Below are positions 20,069 to 29,052 of a stretch of DNA of 64,000 nt, one piece after another. The DNA comes from Lachnospiraceae bacterium (lineage in GTDB: Bacteria; Bacillota; Clostridia; Lachnospirales; Lachnospiraceae), in the NCBI GenBank assembly GCA_024682835.1, contig JAIKYU010000030.1, positions 62,001-126,000 of the forward strand, given 5' to 3'. The notes under the pieces were generated by a model. The model saw only the letters and a program-made list of their open reading frames with translations, searched no databases and was not told where the DNA came from. Positions within the stretch are counted from its first letter, which is position 1, and every line of letters begins with the position of its first letter. The position numbers and the translations under genes are program-made.

Positions 20069-20074
20069 TATAAT
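20069..20074 (+). promoter_or_regulatory. Candidate -10 element of the carboxyltransferase operon
   Basis: TATAAT in the 121-nt scpB-to-operon gap, 48 nt before the start at 20122. No clear -35 lies 16-18 nt upstream. Confidence 0.4.
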
Positions 20075-20121
20075 GTCTTAGTTTTGGGCTTTATTAACCA
20101 ATGATTTCAGGAGGGAAAGCA

Positions 20122-21549
20122 ATGAGCACTACGTCACAAGCAAGAGGGAGGATTGATGCCCTGCTCGACGAGAACAGCTTCATTGAGATCGGTGCCCGTG
20201 TGAAAGCGCGGAGCACGGATTTTGGTCTGGCTGACAACGCCGCGCCGTCAGACGGCGTGATCACGGGCTATGGCGTGATTGACGGCAATCTCGTCTATGT
20301 CTACGCGCAGGATGCTTCGGTTCTCGGCGGCAGCATCGGCGAGATGCATGCAAAAAAGATCGTGCGTCTGTACGAGCTGGCAATGAAAACCGGCGCGCCG
20401 GTGATTGCACTGATTGATTCGACGGGTCTGCGCCTGCAGGAGGGCGCCGATGCGCTTGCCGCGTTCGGGCAGATCTACCTGCAGCAGGTCAATGCCTCCG
20501 GTGTGATTCCGCAGATCGCCGGTATCTTCGGAAGCTGCGGCGGCGGATTGTCCATCCTGGCCTCGCTGTCCGATTTTACCCTGATGGAGGAGAAGAGTGC
20601 AAAGCTTTTCCTGAATTCGCCGAATGCGCTGGATTCCAATTATACGGAAAAGTGCGACACCGCAGCGGCGGCGTTCCAGAGCGCGGAAGCAGGAAGCGTC
20701 GATTACACGGGCAGTGAAGCGGACGTGCTCGCTGAGATCCGCCACCTGATCTCGCTTCTGCCCAGCAACAATGAGGCGGATGATGCCGTGGAGGAATGCA
20801 CGGACGATCTGAACCGCTCCTGCGAGGGCATTGACGGGGCCGCGGCAGATCCGGCGCTCTTTTTCCGGATGATCTCAGACGGCAGCGAATTCTTTGAGGT
20901 GAAGAGAGACTATGCCAGGGACATGGTCACGGGCCTGATCCGCATGAACGGTGTGACCGTCGGCGTTGTCGGCAATCGCACGGCGCTCTTTGACGACAAC
21001 GGCAAGGAGCAGGAAAAGTTTGACGCGGTGATTTCCTTCCGCGGCGCCGAAAAGGCGGCGGACTTCGTCAAATTCTGCGATGCCTTTGACATCCCGGTGC
21101 TGTCCGTCACGAATGTGAAGGGCTTCAAGTCCTGCGTGTGCAACGAAAAGCGTCTGCCCCGCGCACTGGCACAGCTTACGGCGGCTTTTGCCTCCGCGAC
21201 GGTTCCGAAGATCAACGTGGTCACGGAAAAAGCCTACGGCAGCGCGGCAGTCATTATGAACTCCCAGGCTCTGGGCGCGGATATCACCGTTGCCTGGCCG
21301 GATGCCGAGATCGGCACAATGGAAGCCGGCGCGGCCGCAAAGATCCTGTGCGCGAATGCCGCGGACAAGCAGGCGGAGTGCGCGAAGGCATATGCCGCGA
21401 AGCAGACGAGCGTCACCGGTGCGGCGGAGCGCGGCTATGTCGACGAGATCGTGGAGCCGGCCGACACCAGAAAGTTTATCATCGGCGCATTGGAAATGCT
21501 CTACACCAAGAGAGATGACCGCCCTGCCCGCAAGCACGGCGCAATCTGA
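20122..21549 (+). CDS. Acyl-CoA carboxyltransferase subunit (MmdA/transcarboxylase 12S-like)
   Basis: 475 residues of the crotonase-like carboxyltransferase fold used by methylmalonyl-CoA decarboxylase alpha, propionyl-CoA carboxylase beta and the transcarboxylase 12S subunit. N half: GSIGEMHAKKIVRLYELAMK, STGLRLQEGADAL and GIFGSCGGGLSILA. C half: KFCDAFDIPVLSVTNVKGFK, KAYGSAAVIMNSQALGAD and WPDAEIGTMEAG. The usual PG-x-x-QE segment of the C half is replaced by VKGFKSCVCNEKRL, so substrate use may differ from the known enzymes. The ATG at 20122 follows CAGGAGGG. It is first of five genes that together provide two carboxyltransferases, a biotin carrier and membrane subunits. Confidence 0.85.
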   Translation: MSTTSQARGRIDALLDENSFIEIGARVKARSTDFGLADNAAPSDGVITGYGVIDGNLVYVYAQDASVLGGSIGEMHAKKIVRLYELAMKTGAPVIALIDSTGLRLQEGADALAAFGQIYLQQVNASGVIPQIAGIFGSCGGGLSILASLSDFTLMEEKSAKLFLNSPNALDSNYTEKCDTAAAAFQSAEAGSVDYTGSEADVLAEIRHLISLLPSNNEADDAVEECTDDLNRSCEGIDGAAADPALFFRMISDGSEFFEVKRDYARDMVTGLIRMNGVTVGVVGNRTALFDDNGKEQEKFDAVISFRGAEKAADFVKFCDAFDIPVLSVTNVKGFKSCVCNEKRLPRALAQLTAAFASATVPKINVVTEKAYGSAAVIMNSQALGADITVAWPDAEIGTMEAGAAAKILCANAADKQAECAKAYAAKQTSVTGAAERGYVDEIVEPADTRKFIIGALEMLYTKRDDRPARKHGAI

Positions 21550-21560
21550 GGAGGAAGGAT

Positions 21561-21932
21561 ATGGGAATCATACTCAGTGCCGGTGAAGCGGCAAGCTTTG
21601 CGGAGCGGATGGAGAAGGCGGGTCTGAACACCCTGCTGGGCATGGGCATGGCCTTCTTCGTACTGATCATCATCATGTTCGTGATCATGCTGTTCCCGAT
21701 CCTCTTCGGCGAGAGAAAGCCCAAGAAGGATGCAAGGGCGGAGCTCGCGGAGAAGGCGATCGAAAACACGATCAGTCAGATTGAGGAGCACGAAGCGCTT
21801 ACGGACGATACCGAGCTGATCGCGGTGATCGCGGCGGCGATCGCGGCGGCCGAGGGCTCCGGGAGCACGGAAGGCATCGTGATCCGCTCCATCAGACAGA
21901 GAAAACTTAAGAAGCAATGGCAGAGAGCCTGA
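21561..21932 (+). CDS. OadG-like small membrane subunit of a decarboxylase sodium pump
   Basis: 123 residues with one transmembrane helix (about residues 27-50) beginning LLGMGMAFFVLIIIMFVIML, followed by a charged cytoplasmic tail. This fits the gamma/delta assembly subunit of oxaloacetate or methylmalonyl-CoA decarboxylase, which links the soluble carboxyltransferase to the membrane subunit. The C-terminal VIAAAIAAAEG...IRSIRQRK segment resembles the OadG/MmdC tail. GAGGAAGG precedes the ATG. The call rests on size, topology and position in the operon. Confidence 0.78.
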   Translation: MGIILSAGEAASFAERMEKAGLNTLLGMGMAFFVLIIIMFVIMLFPILFGERKPKKDARAELAEKAIENTISQIEEHEALTDDTELIAVIAAAIAAAEGSGSTEGIVIRSIRQRKLKKQWQRA

Positions 21933-21963
21933 AATCATTCAGAGATTACGGAGGATATAAAAA

Positions 21964-22326
21964 ATGAAAAACTATACCATCACGGTCAATGGCAATGTGT
22001 ATGATGTGACAGTCGAGGAGGGCGCGTCGAGCGGTGCCGCTCCCGCAGCGGCTCCCAAGGCTGCACCCAAGGCTCCCGCGGCGGCTCCGAAGAAGGCGTC
22101 CGCCGGTGCCGGAAGCATTCAGGTCAAGGCCGGCGCGGCCGGCAAGGTGGTCAAGCTTGACACCAAGCCCGGCGATGCCGTCAAGGCAGGTGATGCGATT
22201 GTGACGATCGAGTCCATGAAAATGGAGATCCCGGTTGCGGCTCCGCAGGACGGCACGGTTGCTTCCATCGATTGCGCGGTCGGTGATGCCTGCGAGGCAG
22301 GGCAGCTCCTTGCTACGCTGAACTAA
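21964..22326 (+). CDS. Biotin carboxyl carrier subunit
   Basis: 120 residues: an N-terminal 20-residue strand region (KNYTITVNGNVYDVTVEEG), a flexible Ala/Pro-rich linker (about residues 22-48), and a biotinyl domain with the attachment motif ESMKMEIPV, the biotinylated lysine being Lys86. This is the architecture of MmdC/GcdC-type carriers in sodium-pump decarboxylases and of the 1.3S subunit of transcarboxylase. It is the only biotin carrier in the operon and must serve both carboxyltransferase subunits. GGAGGATATAAAA precedes the ATG. Confidence 0.95.
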   Translation: MKNYTITVNGNVYDVTVEEGASSGAAPAAAPKAAPKAPAAAPKKASAGAGSIQVKAGAAGKVVKLDTKPGDAVKAGDAIVTIESMKMEIPVAAPQDGTVASIDCAVGDACEAGQLLATLN

Positions 22327-22359
22327 AGGGTGCTCACTCTTCCACGGAGGTTATAACAA

Positions 22360-23505
22360 ATGGACTATATTGCAAATACGCTGTCCAACCTTTGGCAGCA
22401 GACGGCTTTCACCACGATGGACTGGAAGAGCCTCGTCATGATCGGTGTGGCGCTCTTTTTCCTCTATCTGGCGAACCGCTGGGATTTTGAGCCGCTTCTT
22501 CTGGTGCCGATCTCCTTCGGCATGCTGTTGGTCAACATCTATCCGCAGATCATGGCGGAGCCGGTGGGCGACCAGGCAGGCGGACTGCTTTACTACTTCT
22601 TCCAGCTCGACGAATGGGCGCTTCTGCCGTCCCTCATTTTCATGGGCGTCGGTGCAATGACGGATTTCGGCCCCCTCATTGCCAACCCCAAGAGCTTCCT
22701 GCTGGGTGCGGCGGCACAGTTCGGCATTTTTGCCGCCTATTTCATGGCGATCGCCATGGGCTTCAACGATGAGGCGGCTGCAGCCATTTCCATCATCGGC
22801 GGCGCGGACGGCCCGACCTCGATCTTCCTTGCCAGTAAATTAAAGCAGACGGAGCTGCTTGGTCCCATCGCTGTGGCGGCCTATTCCTACATGTCGCTGG
22901 TGCCGATCATCCAGCCCCCGATCATGAAGCTTTTGACGACGAAAAAGGAGAAGACCATCAAGATGGAGCAGCTGCGTCCGGTGAGCAAGCTCGAAAAGAT
23001 CTGCTTCCCGGTTGTCGTCACGATTGTGGTCTGCATGATCCTGCCCACGACGGCACCCCTGGTCGGCATGCTGATGCTGGGCAACCTCTTCCGCGAGTGC
23101 GGCGTGGTCAAGCAGCTGCAGGAGACCGCCAGCAATGCGCTGATGTATATCGTCGTCATCATGCTGGGCACCTCGGTCGGCGCGACCACGAGTGCGGAGC
23201 GCTTCCTTGTTCCCACGACCTTAAAGATCGTGGTGCTGGGTCTTGTCGCTTTTGCTGTGGGTACCGCGGCCGGCGTCCTGTTCGGCAAGCTCATGTGCGT
23301 GCTGACACATGGCAAGGTCAATCCGCTCATCGGTTCCGCGGGCGTTTCCGCCGTTCCGATGGCAGCCCGTGTCTCACAGAAGGTTGGTGCGCAGTATGAC
23401 CCGACCAACTTCCTGCTGATGCACGCCATGGGTCCCAACGTGGCCGGTGTCGTTGGCACCGCAGTCGCGGCCGGCACGTTTATGGCTGTTTTCGGAGTGT
23501 TCTAA
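22360..23505 (+). CDS. oadB: Sodium ion-translocating decarboxylase beta subunit
   Basis: Integral membrane subunit that decarboxylates carboxybiotin and exports Na+. 381 residues, many hydrophobic helices. Conserved blocks include GALTDFGPL-type (GVGAMTDFGPLIANPK), the re-entrant SIIGGADGPTSIFLASKL, PIAVAAYSYMSLVPIIQPP and a C-terminal SAGVSAVPMAARVSQKVG and HAMGPNVAGVVG. These match the OadB/MmdB/GcdB family; the soluble substrate is determined by the partner carboxyltransferase. ACGGAGG precedes the ATG. Confidence 0.94.
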   Translation: MDYIANTLSNLWQQTAFTTMDWKSLVMIGVALFFLYLANRWDFEPLLLVPISFGMLLVNIYPQIMAEPVGDQAGGLLYYFFQLDEWALLPSLIFMGVGAMTDFGPLIANPKSFLLGAAAQFGIFAAYFMAIAMGFNDEAAAAISIIGGADGPTSIFLASKLKQTELLGPIAVAAYSYMSLVPIIQPPIMKLLTTKKEKTIKMEQLRPVSKLEKICFPVVVTIVVCMILPTTAPLVGMLMLGNLFRECGVVKQLQETASNALMYIVVIMLGTSVGATTSAERFLVPTTLKIVVLGLVAFAVGTAAGVLFGKLMCVLTHGKVNPLIGSAGVSAVPMAARVSQKVGAQYDPTNFLLMHAMGPNVAGVVGTAVAAGTFMAVFGVF

Positions 23506-23588
23506 CGGCGATGAACGGCAACGATTGCGGGAGTGCGATGCACGGAGCAATCGGTTTTCATGAATGAAAGCTAAGGAGGATAAGTATT

Positions 23589-25001
23589 ATGGCAGAGCAA
23601 GTGGCGAAAAAGCCGATTAAAATTACAGAAACCATCCTGCGTGACGCGCATCAATCCCTGATCGCGACGCGTATGCCCATCGAGCAGATGCTCCCCATCG
23701 CGGCCACCATGGACAAGGTCGGCTACAACGCGGTGGAATGCTGGGGCGGTGCGACCTTTGACGCGTGCCTGCGCTTCCTCAAGGAGGATCCGTGGGAGCG
23801 CCTGAGAAAGCTCAAGAAGGAATTCAAAAACACCAAGCTGCAGATGCTGCTGCGCGGACAGAACATTCTGGGCTACAAGCATTATCCGGACGACGTCGTC
23901 GAGTACTTTGTCAAAAAGTCCATCGACAACGGCATGGATATCATCCGTATTTTCGACTGCCTGAATGACCTGCGCAACCTGGAGACCTCCGTCAAGGCCT
24001 GCAAGGCGGGCGGCGGCCACGCCCAGGTGACCCTCGTGTACACGCTGGGTGACGCCTACACCATGGATTACTGGATGAACATCTCCAGGGAGATCGAATC
24101 CATGGGCGCGGATTCCATCTGCATCAAGGATATGTCGGGTCTTCTTCTTCCGGTGGCGGCGGAGGAGCTCATCCGCTCCATGAAGAGCGCGACGAAGCTT
24201 CCCATCGAGCTGCACACCCACTACACCTCCGGTGTGGCGAGCATGACCTACATGAAGGCGGCCGAGGCGGGCGTCGATATCATCGACTGCGCCATCTCCC
24301 CGTTTGCACTCGGGACATCACAGCCCGCGACGGAGGTGATGGTCGAGGCATTCAAGGGCACTCCCTACGACACGGGGCTCGATCAGAACCTGCTGGCGGA
24401 GATCGCCGATCATTTCCGTCCGTACCGCGAGGAGTGCTTAAAGAGTGGTCTGATGGATCCCAAGGTGCTTGGCGTCAACATCAAGACCCTGCTTTATCAG
24501 GTGCCCGGCGGCATGCTTTCCAACATGGTGAGCCAGCTGAAGGAACAGAACGCCAGCGACAAGTATCAGGCGGTGCTGGAGGAGATCCCGCGCGTGCGTA
24601 AGGATTTCGGCGAGCCGCCGCTGGTTACGCCTTCCTCGCAGATCGTCGGCACACAGGCCGTCATGAACGTGCTGATGGGCCGTTACAAGGTCGCCACCGA
24701 GCAGACCAAGGATCTTCTGTCCGGTCATTACGGCAAGACCGTCAAGCCCTTCAACCCGGAGGTGCAGAAGCAGATTCTCGGCGATCGGGAGGTGATCACC
24801 TGCCGTCCCGCAGACCTTCTCGAGCCCGGACTGGCCAAGTTTGAGGAGGAGTGCAAGGAGTGGAAGCAGCAGGATGAGGACGTGCTTTCCTACGCGCTGT
24901 TCCCGCAGGTGGCGGTGGATTTCTTTAAATACCGCATGGCACAGCAGGAAAAGGTGGATCTGGGACAGGCTGACACGAAGAACGGCGCCTATCCCGCATA
25001 A
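23589..25001 (+). CDS. oadA: Oxaloacetate decarboxylase alpha/pyruvate carboxylase B-type carboxyltransferase
   Basis: 470 residues: a TIM-barrel carboxyltransferase with the metal/substrate blocks TILRDAHQSLIATRM, GATFDACLRFLKEDPW, MLLRGQNILGYKHYPD, ICIKDMSGLLLP and the metal pair in ELHTHYTSG, then the PYC/OADA conserved region (MLSNMVSQLKEQ). It ends without the C-terminal biotinyl domain found in full-length OadA, so it must use the separate carrier at 21964. It is also like the 5S subunit of transcarboxylase. The product would be pyruvate from oxaloacetate or the reverse transfer. AAGGAGGATAAG precedes the ATG; a terminator follows. Confidence 0.93.
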   Translation: MAEQVAKKPIKITETILRDAHQSLIATRMPIEQMLPIAATMDKVGYNAVECWGGATFDACLRFLKEDPWERLRKLKKEFKNTKLQMLLRGQNILGYKHYPDDVVEYFVKKSIDNGMDIIRIFDCLNDLRNLETSVKACKAGGGHAQVTLVYTLGDAYTMDYWMNISREIESMGADSICIKDMSGLLLPVAAEELIRSMKSATKLPIELHTHYTSGVASMTYMKAAEAGVDIIDCAISPFALGTSQPATEVMVEAFKGTPYDTGLDQNLLAEIADHFRPYREECLKSGLMDPKVLGVNIKTLLYQVPGGMLSNMVSQLKEQNASDKYQAVLEEIPRVRKDFGEPPLVTPSSQIVGTQAVMNVLMGRYKVATEQTKDLLSGHYGKTVKPFNPEVQKQILGDREVITCRPADLLEPGLAKFEEECKEWKQQDEDVLSYALFPQVAVDFFKYRMAQQEKVDLGQADTKNGAYPA

Positions 25002-25020
25002 GAAACAAGCAGCAGACAAC

Positions 25021-25050
25021 GCCCCTGTGAGGAATCACAGGGGCTTTTTT
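25021..25050 (+). terminator. Rho-independent terminator of the carboxyltransferase operon
   Basis: A perfect 10-bp stem GCCCCTGTGA/TCACAGGGGC with a GGAA loop, then TTTTTT. Confidence 0.96.
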
Positions 25051-25058
25051 CGATCCCT

Positions 25059-25086
25059 TTGATTCTATGGCGATTTGTGTTATGAT
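25059..25086 (+). promoter_or_regulatory. Putative promoter of the HD-GYP gene
   Basis: TTGATT (25059-25064), 16 nt, TATGAT (25081-25086). The 126-nt leader that follows holds the imperfect palindrome TCATGTGCTTGCATGA. It also holds TCAAAAGCTCATG, which is identical to a segment upstream of thrC. No c-di-GMP riboswitch core was recognised. Confidence 0.55.
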
Positions 25087-25212
25087 GATACGATGATGTC
25101 AGGATCAAAAGCTCATGTGCTTGCATGAAATGCCGCATGAGCCTGAGATTCGTCCGAACATAAGCAAATTGCAGGGTACAGACTGTGACCACACCGCGGA
25201 GGGAGGCCTTTT

Positions 25213-27417
25213 ATGGACGGTCATGTCAGGGAGAGCAGGGCGGACAGCAGGGATAAAAAGGTGCTGATGATCCAGATGGCCTTCTTCGGAGGCATGGTTG
25301 CGATCAATTTTATCCTGCCGCGGTCGGCGGGTGCGCTGGGACTGCCCCTGTATCTGGATAATGTGGGTACGCTTGCCGCTGCCGTTCTGGGCGGGTATCT
25401 GCCCGGGATCGCCGTGGGCTATCTCAACAACATCATCAACATGCGCGGCAATCCCGGAAACGCTTACTACGTCGTGCTGTCCACCATGATTGCCGCCAGC
25501 GGCACCTGGCTTGGGAGAAAGGGCGTTTTTGACCGCTTCGGCAAAGCGCTGCTCACGATTCCGCTCTTTGCCTTCATCGGCGGCGTGCTGGGATCGATTC
25601 TCACCTTCCTTCTCTATGGCTTCGGCATGGGGGAGGGGATCAGCTCCTCCTTTGCAAGGTCCCTGCTTGAAAGCGGGAAGCTGAATGTATTCTGGGCACA
25701 GATGACCTCCGACGTGCTGATTGATCTGGTGGATAAGGCCATCACCGTCGTGCTCGTCTTCGTGATTCTGAAGCTGGTTCCCGAACGGATTAAGCCCTCC
25801 CTGTGGCTCACCGGGTGGCGGCAGGCCCCGCTGTCGGCTGATGCCCTCAATGCGGCCAGGAAGAGCATCACCCGCTCCTTTTCCCTGCGCGGCAAGATCA
25901 TCGCCATCATTTCCGCGATCATGGTCTTTGTCGCCGTGGTTACGACATTGATCAGCTACCTGCTGTTCCAGACCTTTGCCATGAGACAGTACACCTACAG
26001 CTGCACCAGCACAGCCAAACTGACGGCCGCTGAGCTCGATCCCGACAGGGTGGACGAATACCTGAAGATGGGCGTTGACGATCCGGCATACAGGAAGGTG
26101 GAGGATCGTCTCGAGAGCATCCGCCGGGGCAATCCCGATATCGAGTATATTTACGTCTACCGGTTCCTGGAGGACGGCGTGGAGGTGGTGTTCGATCTGG
26201 ACACACCCGAGGTGAAGGGACAGGAGCCCGGAGACATCATCGAACTCGAGGAATACCTGAAGCCCTGGAAGCAGGCGCTGTTAAACGGTGAACCTATCGA
26301 ACCGCTGCTGGACGACACCATCTACGGGCGGCTGCTCACCGTGTTCGAGCCGGTGTACGATTCCCGGGGCCGCTGTGTCTGCTATGCGGCGGCGGACATC
26401 AAGGTTGCGGACATTCAGGTCTCGACCCTGAATTTCATGACCAAGGTGTTCTCCCTCTTCATGGGCTTCTATATTTTCATCCTGGCGCTCTGCATCTGGC
26501 TGGTGGATTATCACCTGATCTATCCCATCACGGCCATGACGATCTCAGCGAGAAAATTTGCCTATGACAATGAGGAGGCCCGGGAGATCAGCGTCGAACG
26601 GCTGCAGCACCTGGATATCGCGACGGGGGACGAGATCGAAAATCTGTATGAGTCGATTTCCAAGACCATCGCGGAAACCGTCGGCTATCTGGAGGATGTG
26701 AAGGCCAAGGGCGAGGAGATCTCGCATATGCAGAACGGGCTGATCTACGTCCTCGCGGATCTGGTGGAGAGCCGGGATAAAAACACCGGGGACCACGTGC
26801 GAAAGACCGCGGCCTACGTCCGGCTGATCATGCGGAAGATGAAGGAGAAGGGCGTCTATGCGGAGGCACTGTCGGAGGAGTATATTGAGGATGTGACCAG
26901 CTCGGCACCGCTTCACGACGTGGGCAAGATCATGGTGTCGGATGTCATTCTCAACAAGCCCGGACGCCTCACGGACGAGGAGTTCGAGATGATGAAGAAG
27001 CACACGACCGCCGGCAGTCTGATTATCGACAACGCCATGTCGCTGGTGTCCGACAGCGGTTATCTGAAGGAAGCCAAAAACCTGGCCACCTATCACCACG
27101 AGCGGTGGGACGGAAAGGGCTATCCGAGCGGCAAGGCAGGGGAGGATATTCCGCTTTCCGCCCGGATCATGGCAGTGGCGGACGTGTTTGATGCGCTGGT
27201 TTCCAAGCGCAGCTACAAGGATCCGTTCCCCTTTGAAAAAGCCATGGACATCATCCGCGAGGGGGCCGGAACGCAGTTTGATCCCAGGATAGCCGCCCTG
27301 TTTGTGGAATCGGCAGAGGAGGTGCGGACCGTCACGGCCGCCCACGAGGCGATGGTAGGGCAGGAAATCCGGATTGTTGAACAGGAAGCAGACATAGAAA
27401 AGGAGCAGAAATCATGA
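25213..27417 (+). CDS. Membrane HD-GYP domain protein (putative c-di-GMP phosphodiesterase)
   Basis: 734 residues. The N-terminal 190 residues are a multi-helix membrane domain (LYLDNVGTLAAAVLGGYLPG) resembling ECF-transporter S components. A further helix near residue 235 leads to an extracytoplasmic sensor of about 150 residues, another helix, a HAMP-like linker and an HD-GYP domain. The HD part reads SAPLHDVGKIMVSD and the GYP part HHERWDGKGYPSG, both intact, followed by RIMAVADVFDALVSKRSYK. Such domains hydrolyse cyclic di-GMP to GMP or pGpG. The start follows GGAGGGAGG. Its last codon overlaps the ABC-F start (ATGA). Ligand and output are unknown. Confidence 0.9.
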   Translation: MDGHVRESRADSRDKKVLMIQMAFFGGMVAINFILPRSAGALGLPLYLDNVGTLAAAVLGGYLPGIAVGYLNNIINMRGNPGNAYYVVLSTMIAASGTWLGRKGVFDRFGKALLTIPLFAFIGGVLGSILTFLLYGFGMGEGISSSFARSLLESGKLNVFWAQMTSDVLIDLVDKAITVVLVFVILKLVPERIKPSLWLTGWRQAPLSADALNAARKSITRSFSLRGKIIAIISAIMVFVAVVTTLISYLLFQTFAMRQYTYSCTSTAKLTAAELDPDRVDEYLKMGVDDPAYRKVEDRLESIRRGNPDIEYIYVYRFLEDGVEVVFDLDTPEVKGQEPGDIIELEEYLKPWKQALLNGEPIEPLLDDTIYGRLLTVFEPVYDSRGRCVCYAAADIKVADIQVSTLNFMTKVFSLFMGFYIFILALCIWLVDYHLIYPITAMTISARKFAYDNEEAREISVERLQHLDIATGDEIENLYESISKTIAETVGYLEDVKAKGEEISHMQNGLIYVLADLVESRDKNTGDHVRKTAAYVRLIMRKMKEKGVYAEALSEEYIEDVTSSAPLHDVGKIMVSDVILNKPGRLTDEEFEMMKKHTTAGSLIIDNAMSLVSDSGYLKEAKNLATYHHERWDGKGYPSGKAGEDIPLSARIMAVADVFDALVSKRSYKDPFPFEKAMDIIREGAGTQFDPRIAALFVESAEEVRTVTAAHEAMVGQEIRIVEQEADIEKEQKS

Positions 27418-29048
27418 TTCAGGCAAACAACGTAACGCTGCGCGTCGGAAAAAAGGCACTTTTTGAAGACGTCAACATCAAATTCGTACCGGGGGAGTGC
27501 TACGGCATCATCGGTGCCAACGGCGCCGGAAAGTCCACCTTTCTGAAAATCCTTTCCGGTCAGCTTGAGACGACGAACGGCGACGTGTCCATGACCCCCG
27601 GGGAACGCCTGTCCTTCCTTGAGCAGGATCATTTCAAGTATGATGAAAACACGGTGCTGGACTGTGTGATCATGGGAAATGCCAGGCTCTTTGAGGTGAT
27701 GCGGGAAAAGGACGCGATCTACGCCAAGGAGGACTTTACCGATGAGGACGGCATCCGCGCTTCGGAGCTCGAGGCGGAGTTTGCGGAGATGAACGGATGG
27801 GAGGCGGAATCCGACGCGGAAAACCTCTTAAACGGTCTGGGCGTCGAGACGGAGCTGCACCGCAAGCTGATGAAGGAATTAAACGGCGAGCAGAAGGTCA
27901 AGGTGCTGCTGGCGCGTGCGCTCTTCGGCAATCCCGACATCCTGCTGCTGGACGAGCCCACCAACCACCTGGATCTTGATGCGATCGCCTGGCTGGAGGA
28001 GTTTCTGATCAATTTCGAGAACACGGTGATCGTGGTGTCCCACGACCGCTATTTCCTCAACAAGGTCTGCACCTATATCGCGGACATCGACTACGGAAAA
28101 ATCCAGCTGTACGCCGGCAACTACGATTTCTGGTATGAATCGAGCCAGCTGATGATCCGTCAGATGAAGGAGGCCAACAAGAAAAAGGAGGAGCAGATCA
28201 AGGAATTGAAGGAATTCATCGCCCGCTTCTCCGCCAACGCCTCCAAATCCAAGCAGGCGACCTCCAGAAAACGCGCGCTGGAAAAGATCCAGCTCGAGGA
28301 TATCAGGCCCTCCAGCCGGAAGTATCCGTACATCGATTTTAGGCCGGACCGTGAGATCGGCAACGAGGTGCTGATGGTCGAGGGGCTTTCCAAAACCGTC
28401 GGCGGCGTGAAGGTGCTGGACAATCTCTCCTTTGTCGTCCAGCACGACGATAAGATCGCTTTTGTGGGCGGCAATGAGCTTGCCAAGACGACGCTCTTTC
28501 AGATTCTTTCGGGCGAGCTGGAGCCGGATGAGGGCACGTACAAATGGGGCGTCACGACCTCGCAGGCCTATTTCCCCAAGGACAACACCCGCGAGTTTGA
28601 TTCCGATCTCACCATTGCCGAGTGGCTGACCGGCTACTCCGATAACAAGGACGCAACCTATGTCCGCGGTTACCTCGGACGGATGCTTTTCGCCGGCGAG
28701 GACGGCGTAAAACGGCTGAAGGTGCTCTCCGGAGGCGAGCGCGTGCGCTGCATGCTCTCCAAGATGATGATCAGCGGCGCGAACTGCCTGATCTTCGACG
28801 AACCGACGAACCATCTGGACATGGAATCCATCTCCGCGCTGAACGACGGCATGATCCGCTTCCCGGGCGTGGAGCTGTTTGCCTGCCGCGATCACCAGGT
28901 CGTGCAGACAACCGCCAACCGGATCATGGAGATTCTGCCCGACGGATCGCTGATCGACAAGCGCACGACCTACGACGAGTATCTGGAATCCGATGAGATG
29001 GCCAGAAAGCGCACGGTTTACACGGCACAGATCGAGGAGGAGGACTGA
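27414..29048 (+). CDS. ABC-F family ATPase (YbiT/YkpA-like) with unusual second ATP site
   Basis: Soluble twin-ATPase, 544 residues, related to ribosome-associated ABC-F proteins. NBD1 is normal: Walker A IGANGAGKST, LLLDEPTNHLDLDAIAWLEE and VSHDRYFLN. A charged linker follows (about residues 240-295). NBD2 has the signature LSGGERVRC and IFDEPTNHLDMES, but its Walker A reads VGGNELAKTT instead of GxxGxGK[ST], and its switch reads ACRDHQ instead of SHDR. The second site may bind or hydrolyse ATP differently. The NELAKTT variant may be a trait of the clostridial branch (from memory, not checked). It starts 4 nt inside the HD-GYP gene end. Confidence 0.92.
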   Translation: MIQANNVTLRVGKKALFEDVNIKFVPGECYGIIGANGAGKSTFLKILSGQLETTNGDVSMTPGERLSFLEQDHFKYDENTVLDCVIMGNARLFEVMREKDAIYAKEDFTDEDGIRASELEAEFAEMNGWEAESDAENLLNGLGVETELHRKLMKELNGEQKVKVLLARALFGNPDILLLDEPTNHLDLDAIAWLEEFLINFENTVIVVSHDRYFLNKVCTYIADIDYGKIQLYAGNYDFWYESSQLMIRQMKEANKKKEEQIKELKEFIARFSANASKSKQATSRKRALEKIQLEDIRPSSRKYPYIDFRPDREIGNEVLMVEGLSKTVGGVKVLDNLSFVVQHDDKIAFVGGNELAKTTLFQILSGELEPDEGTYKWGVTTSQAYFPKDNTREFDSDLTIAEWLTGYSDNKDATYVRGYLGRMLFAGEDGVKRLKVLSGGERVRCMLSKMMISGANCLIFDEPTNHLDMESISALNDGMIRFPGVELFACRDHQVVQTTANRIMEILPDGSLIDKRTTYDEYLESDEMARKRTVYTAQIEEED

Positions 29049-29052
29049 CCCC

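Noticed and set aside
25087..25212. c-di-GMP riboswitch before the HD-GYP gene
   Set aside because: No GEMM-type conserved core could be matched in the 126-nt leader.
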